From assembly GCA_021443065.1 (NCBI GenBank), contig JABUUR010000148.1, forward strand, positions 1-13,701: 13,701 bases of DNA. The letters are read 5' to 3'. Each line of letters opens with the position of its first letter. Position 1 is the stretch's first letter. The stretch comes from Fibrobacter sp. (GTDB lineage Bacteria; Fibrobacterota; Fibrobacteria; Fibrobacterales; Fibrobacteraceae). Made by a program: the position numbers and the translations under genes. This document shows positions 12,034 to 13,701 of the stretch, one piece after another. The notes under the pieces are model-generated. The model ran no database searches. It was not told the DNA's origin and saw only the letters and a list, made by a program, of their open reading frames with translations.

Positions 12034-12929
12034 GACCTTTCCGTTTTCTACCCAAGCCCTTGCGTGTGCTGTTGATTATCAATGCCGTTGTTTTCGGCAT
12101 CGCCTTTGTGGTTGGCGGCATTTTGGGACTGCACTTGAACATCCCCGGCATAGGGTATGGCAATGTCCGCGACATTATTGCCCACCTCGGTGCGTTTTTC
12201 CCCACGTCGCCCCTGGAAGTATGGCGCTATGTCACCTACATGTTCGTCCATATCGATTTCTGGCATTTCTTTTTCAACATGATGATGCTCTGGATGTTCG
12301 GTAGCGAAGTGGCGGAGTGGATGGGGGCCAGACACTTTACCGCCATGTACATGTTCTGCGGTGTCTTTGCCGCAGTGTTCAGCCTGGTCATGTGCATTCT
12401 CGGTTTGACCGACAATCCCATTATTGGTGCGTCAGGGGCCTTGATGGGTATTTTTGTTGCCTACTACAAGTTCTTCCCGGAACGTACCTTGCTGATGTTC
12501 TTTATTTTCCCCATGAAAATCAAGTACGCCATGTGGGTGATGGTGGGCATCGATGTGCTGATGGCACCCTCCGGCGACGGAGTTGCTCACTTGGCCCACC
12601 TGGGCGGCGTGGTTGGCGGATTCCTTTATATGTATTTCTTTAACGGCGGTTTGGACGGCTTTATTCAGAAGGCCCGCCGCGGTGCAGAAAAGCAGCGTTC
12701 TTCTCGAAGATTCCATACAGAGACAAACCCCAGTTACAAGGGCCCCGATGACGACACCCGGGAGCCCGAGGTCCTGGAAGGGGAAGTCTTTTACATGGAC
12801 GAGGAAAAGCGCATGGATGAAATTCTAAGGAAGGTCAACAAGGAAGGAATCCATTCCTTGAGTGAATCTGAACGTCAGTTCTTGTTGAAGGCGGGGGATA
12901 AGATCCGTCGTCGTCGCGGAGGCATGTAA
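12030..12929 (+). CDS. Rhomboid-family intramembrane serine protease
   Basis: 299 residues, about six hydrophobic helices in the first 205. Rhomboid landmarks are present: RYVTYMFVH at 66-74, the H-x3-N motif at 79-83 (Asn83 for the oxyanion), GASG at 133-136 with Ser135 as nucleophile, and AHLAHLGG at 186-193 with His190 as the likely catalytic base. It is therefore probably an active protease cutting single-pass membrane proteins within the bilayer. The substrate cannot be inferred. The cytosolic tail (about 210-299) has a charged linker and then a small helical segment, MDEILRKVNKEGIHSLSESE, resembling the short C-terminal domain found on many rhomboids of Bacteroidota-type bacteria (DUF6576, from memory). 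A longer frame from 11697 merely reads coaD out of frame. The real ATG at 12030 overlaps the coaD stop. No strong ribosome binding site is visible. Confidence 0.92.
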   Translation: MRPFRFLPKPLRVLLIINAVVFGIAFVVGGILGLHLNIPGIGYGNVRDIIAHLGAFFPTSPLEVWRYVTYMFVHIDFWHFFFNMMMLWMFGSEVAEWMGARHFTAMYMFCGVFAAVFSLVMCILGLTDNPIIGASGALMGIFVAYYKFFPERTLLMFFIFPMKIKYAMWVMVGIDVLMAPSGDGVAHLAHLGGVVGGFLYMYFFNGGLDGFIQKARRGAEKQRSSRRFHTETNPSYKGPDDDTREPEVLEGEVFYMDEEKRMDEILRKVNKEGIHSLSESERQFLLKAGDKIRRRRGGM

Positions 12930-13701
12930 TGAAAAAAGTTCTCGGTATGGGTGCTGCCCTGGTAGATGTATTGGCAAACGTCAGCGACGAATGGATTGCC
13001 TCCCAAGGAGTCCAGAAGGGGGGCATGAACATGGTGGACTGGCCCCAGATGGAAAGTTTCCTGGGCAGTCTTGAAAATCCTATCCGGGTTCCCGGGGGCT
13101 CCACCTGCAATACCATGGTTGGCATTGCGAAACTGGGCGGTCGCTCTGCCTTCATTAGCAAGGTGGCCAAGGATGAACTGGGCGACTTGTTCCAGGCCCA
13201 TCTGGAAAATTCCGGCGTGGAATCGAAAGTGGGTATTTCGGACGTGGCCACCGGTTGCGTGTTCTCTGCGGTAACCCCGGACGCTCAGCGCTCCATGTGG
13301 ACTTACCTGGGGGCATCGGACTTCCTTGTTTCCGAGGACTTTGTGCCCGCCTTGTTCGACGACGTGGCCCTGCTCTATGCCGAAGGCTATCGGGCCTTTA
13401 ATGCCGACTGCTTCAAGAAATCCTTTACCCTCTCCCGTTCCCTGGGCGTTGAAACCGCATTGGATTTCAGTTCCTTCGGTGTGGTGGAGGCTTGCCGCAA
13501 GACTTTCGACGAACTGTTCGAAAACAAGTTGATAGACATTATCATAGCCAATGAGGACGAGGCCTTCGCCTACGCCCACGTCAAGGAAGAAGCTGCCTTG
13601 GAAGTCCTTGCCCAAAAGGCCAAGGTTGCCGTTGTAAAGATTGGAAAGCGTGGCGCACTGATTTCCAAGGACGGTGTGGTGACCCACGTTAAGGCGGGCC
13701 C
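12929..13701 (+). CDS. PfkB-family sugar or nucleoside kinase (3' end beyond window)
   Basis: An open frame from the ATG at 12929 to the edge, 257 complete codons with no stop, so the gene continues to the right. The ATG shares its A with the rhomboid TAA (TAATG), a typical coupled junction. PfkB/ribokinase-fold features are an N-terminal strand with G-x-x-LVDV (7-14), the first PfkB signature PGGSTCNTMVGIAKLGG at 55-71, a lid-like strand region SMWTYLGAS near 122-130, NEDEA at 208-212, and VKIGKRGALI at 236-245. The catalytic D-T-x-G-A-G-D signature would follow shortly and is cut off. The GGS-x-x-N form and the order of elements resemble adenosine kinase or fructokinase-type members, but the substrate cannot be assigned. 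The minus-strand frame at 12875-13687 is its shadow. Confidence 0.9.
   Translation, partial: MKKVLGMGAALVDVLANVSDEWIASQGVQKGGMNMVDWPQMESFLGSLENPIRVPGGSTCNTMVGIAKLGGRSAFISKVAKDELGDLFQAHLENSGVESKVGISDVATGCVFSAVTPDAQRSMWTYLGASDFLVSEDFVPALFDDVALLYAEGYRAFNADCFKKSFTLSRSLGVETALDFSSFGVVEACRKTFDELFENKLIDIIIANEDEAFAYAHVKEEAALEVLAQKAKVAVVKIGKRGALISKDGVVTHVKAG

Noticed and set aside
11697..12929. 410-codon extended version of the rhomboid protein
   Set aside because: The first 111 codons read coaD in the wrong frame. The rhomboid begins at the ATG at 12030, which overlaps the coaD stop.
12875..13687. 270-codon minus-strand frame at the right end
   Set aside because: The plus strand encodes a PfkB-family kinase with clear signatures and a coupled start. 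The minus frame has no recognisable content.

Overview
The window reads as an ordinary chromosomal stretch of a Gram-negative bacterium with moderate-to-high GC content. KdsB (Kdo activation for lipopolysaccharide), GatC, a PcrA/UvrD helicase with a C-terminal SH3/Tudor-like tail, and PilM/PilN-type pilus proteins support a didermic cell. Gene order, the general absence of strong Shine-Dalgarno sites and the style of the intergenic repeats suggest the FCB group, with a Fibrobacter-like organism my best guess. That taxonomic call is inference and was not tested by alignment.

Layout. Positions 1-289 have no gene. They hold two kinds of palindromic repeat: a composite at 3-79 and a clustered array built on a CCCGGG-TCAAG-CCCGGG hairpin at 88-274, partly arranged as about 60-bp tandem units. 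Positions 290-1740 carry two minus-strand genes: a small receiver-like protein (upstream) and a TIM-barrel, glycosidase-like protein (downstream), 29 bp apart and probably co-transcribed. Everything from 1877 on is on the plus strand: thiL and a GspE/PilB ATPase (overlapping at ATGA), a rho-independent terminator, pcrA/uvrD, gatC-kdsB, comEA-like, pilM-like, pilN-like (pilM and pilN overlap at ATGA), rsmD, then coaD, a rhomboid protease and a PfkB-family kinase. These last three overlap each other, and the kinase runs off the right edge.

How the genes work together. Most are housekeeping: thiamine, DNA repair, glutaminyl-tRNA/asparaginyl-tRNA amidation, Kdo, 16S rRNA methylation and coenzyme A. 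Scattered among them is part of a type IV pilus / type II secretion-like machine: the assembly ATPase at 2872-4809, and the PilM-PilN inner-membrane platform at 8985-10897 next to a membrane-anchored ComEA-like DNA-binding protein. No PilO, PilP, PilQ, PilC or pilin gene is in view, so the machine must be split over several loci.

The most notable sequence signal is in the ATPase. Its N-terminus carries two tandem MshEN modules, each with 24 + 5 + 24 spacing. The second keeps the cyclic-di-GMP-binding signature and the first is degenerate. Other points for a second look are a perfect DnaA box plus a near-perfect one at the thiL start, an AT-rich 30-bp inverted repeat before comEA, a perfect 8-bp hairpin across the comEA 3' end, and an in-frame element shared by thiL and pilN. 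I saw no CRISPR array, insertion sequence, prophage, tRNA or rRNA, and no clear novel multi-gene system.
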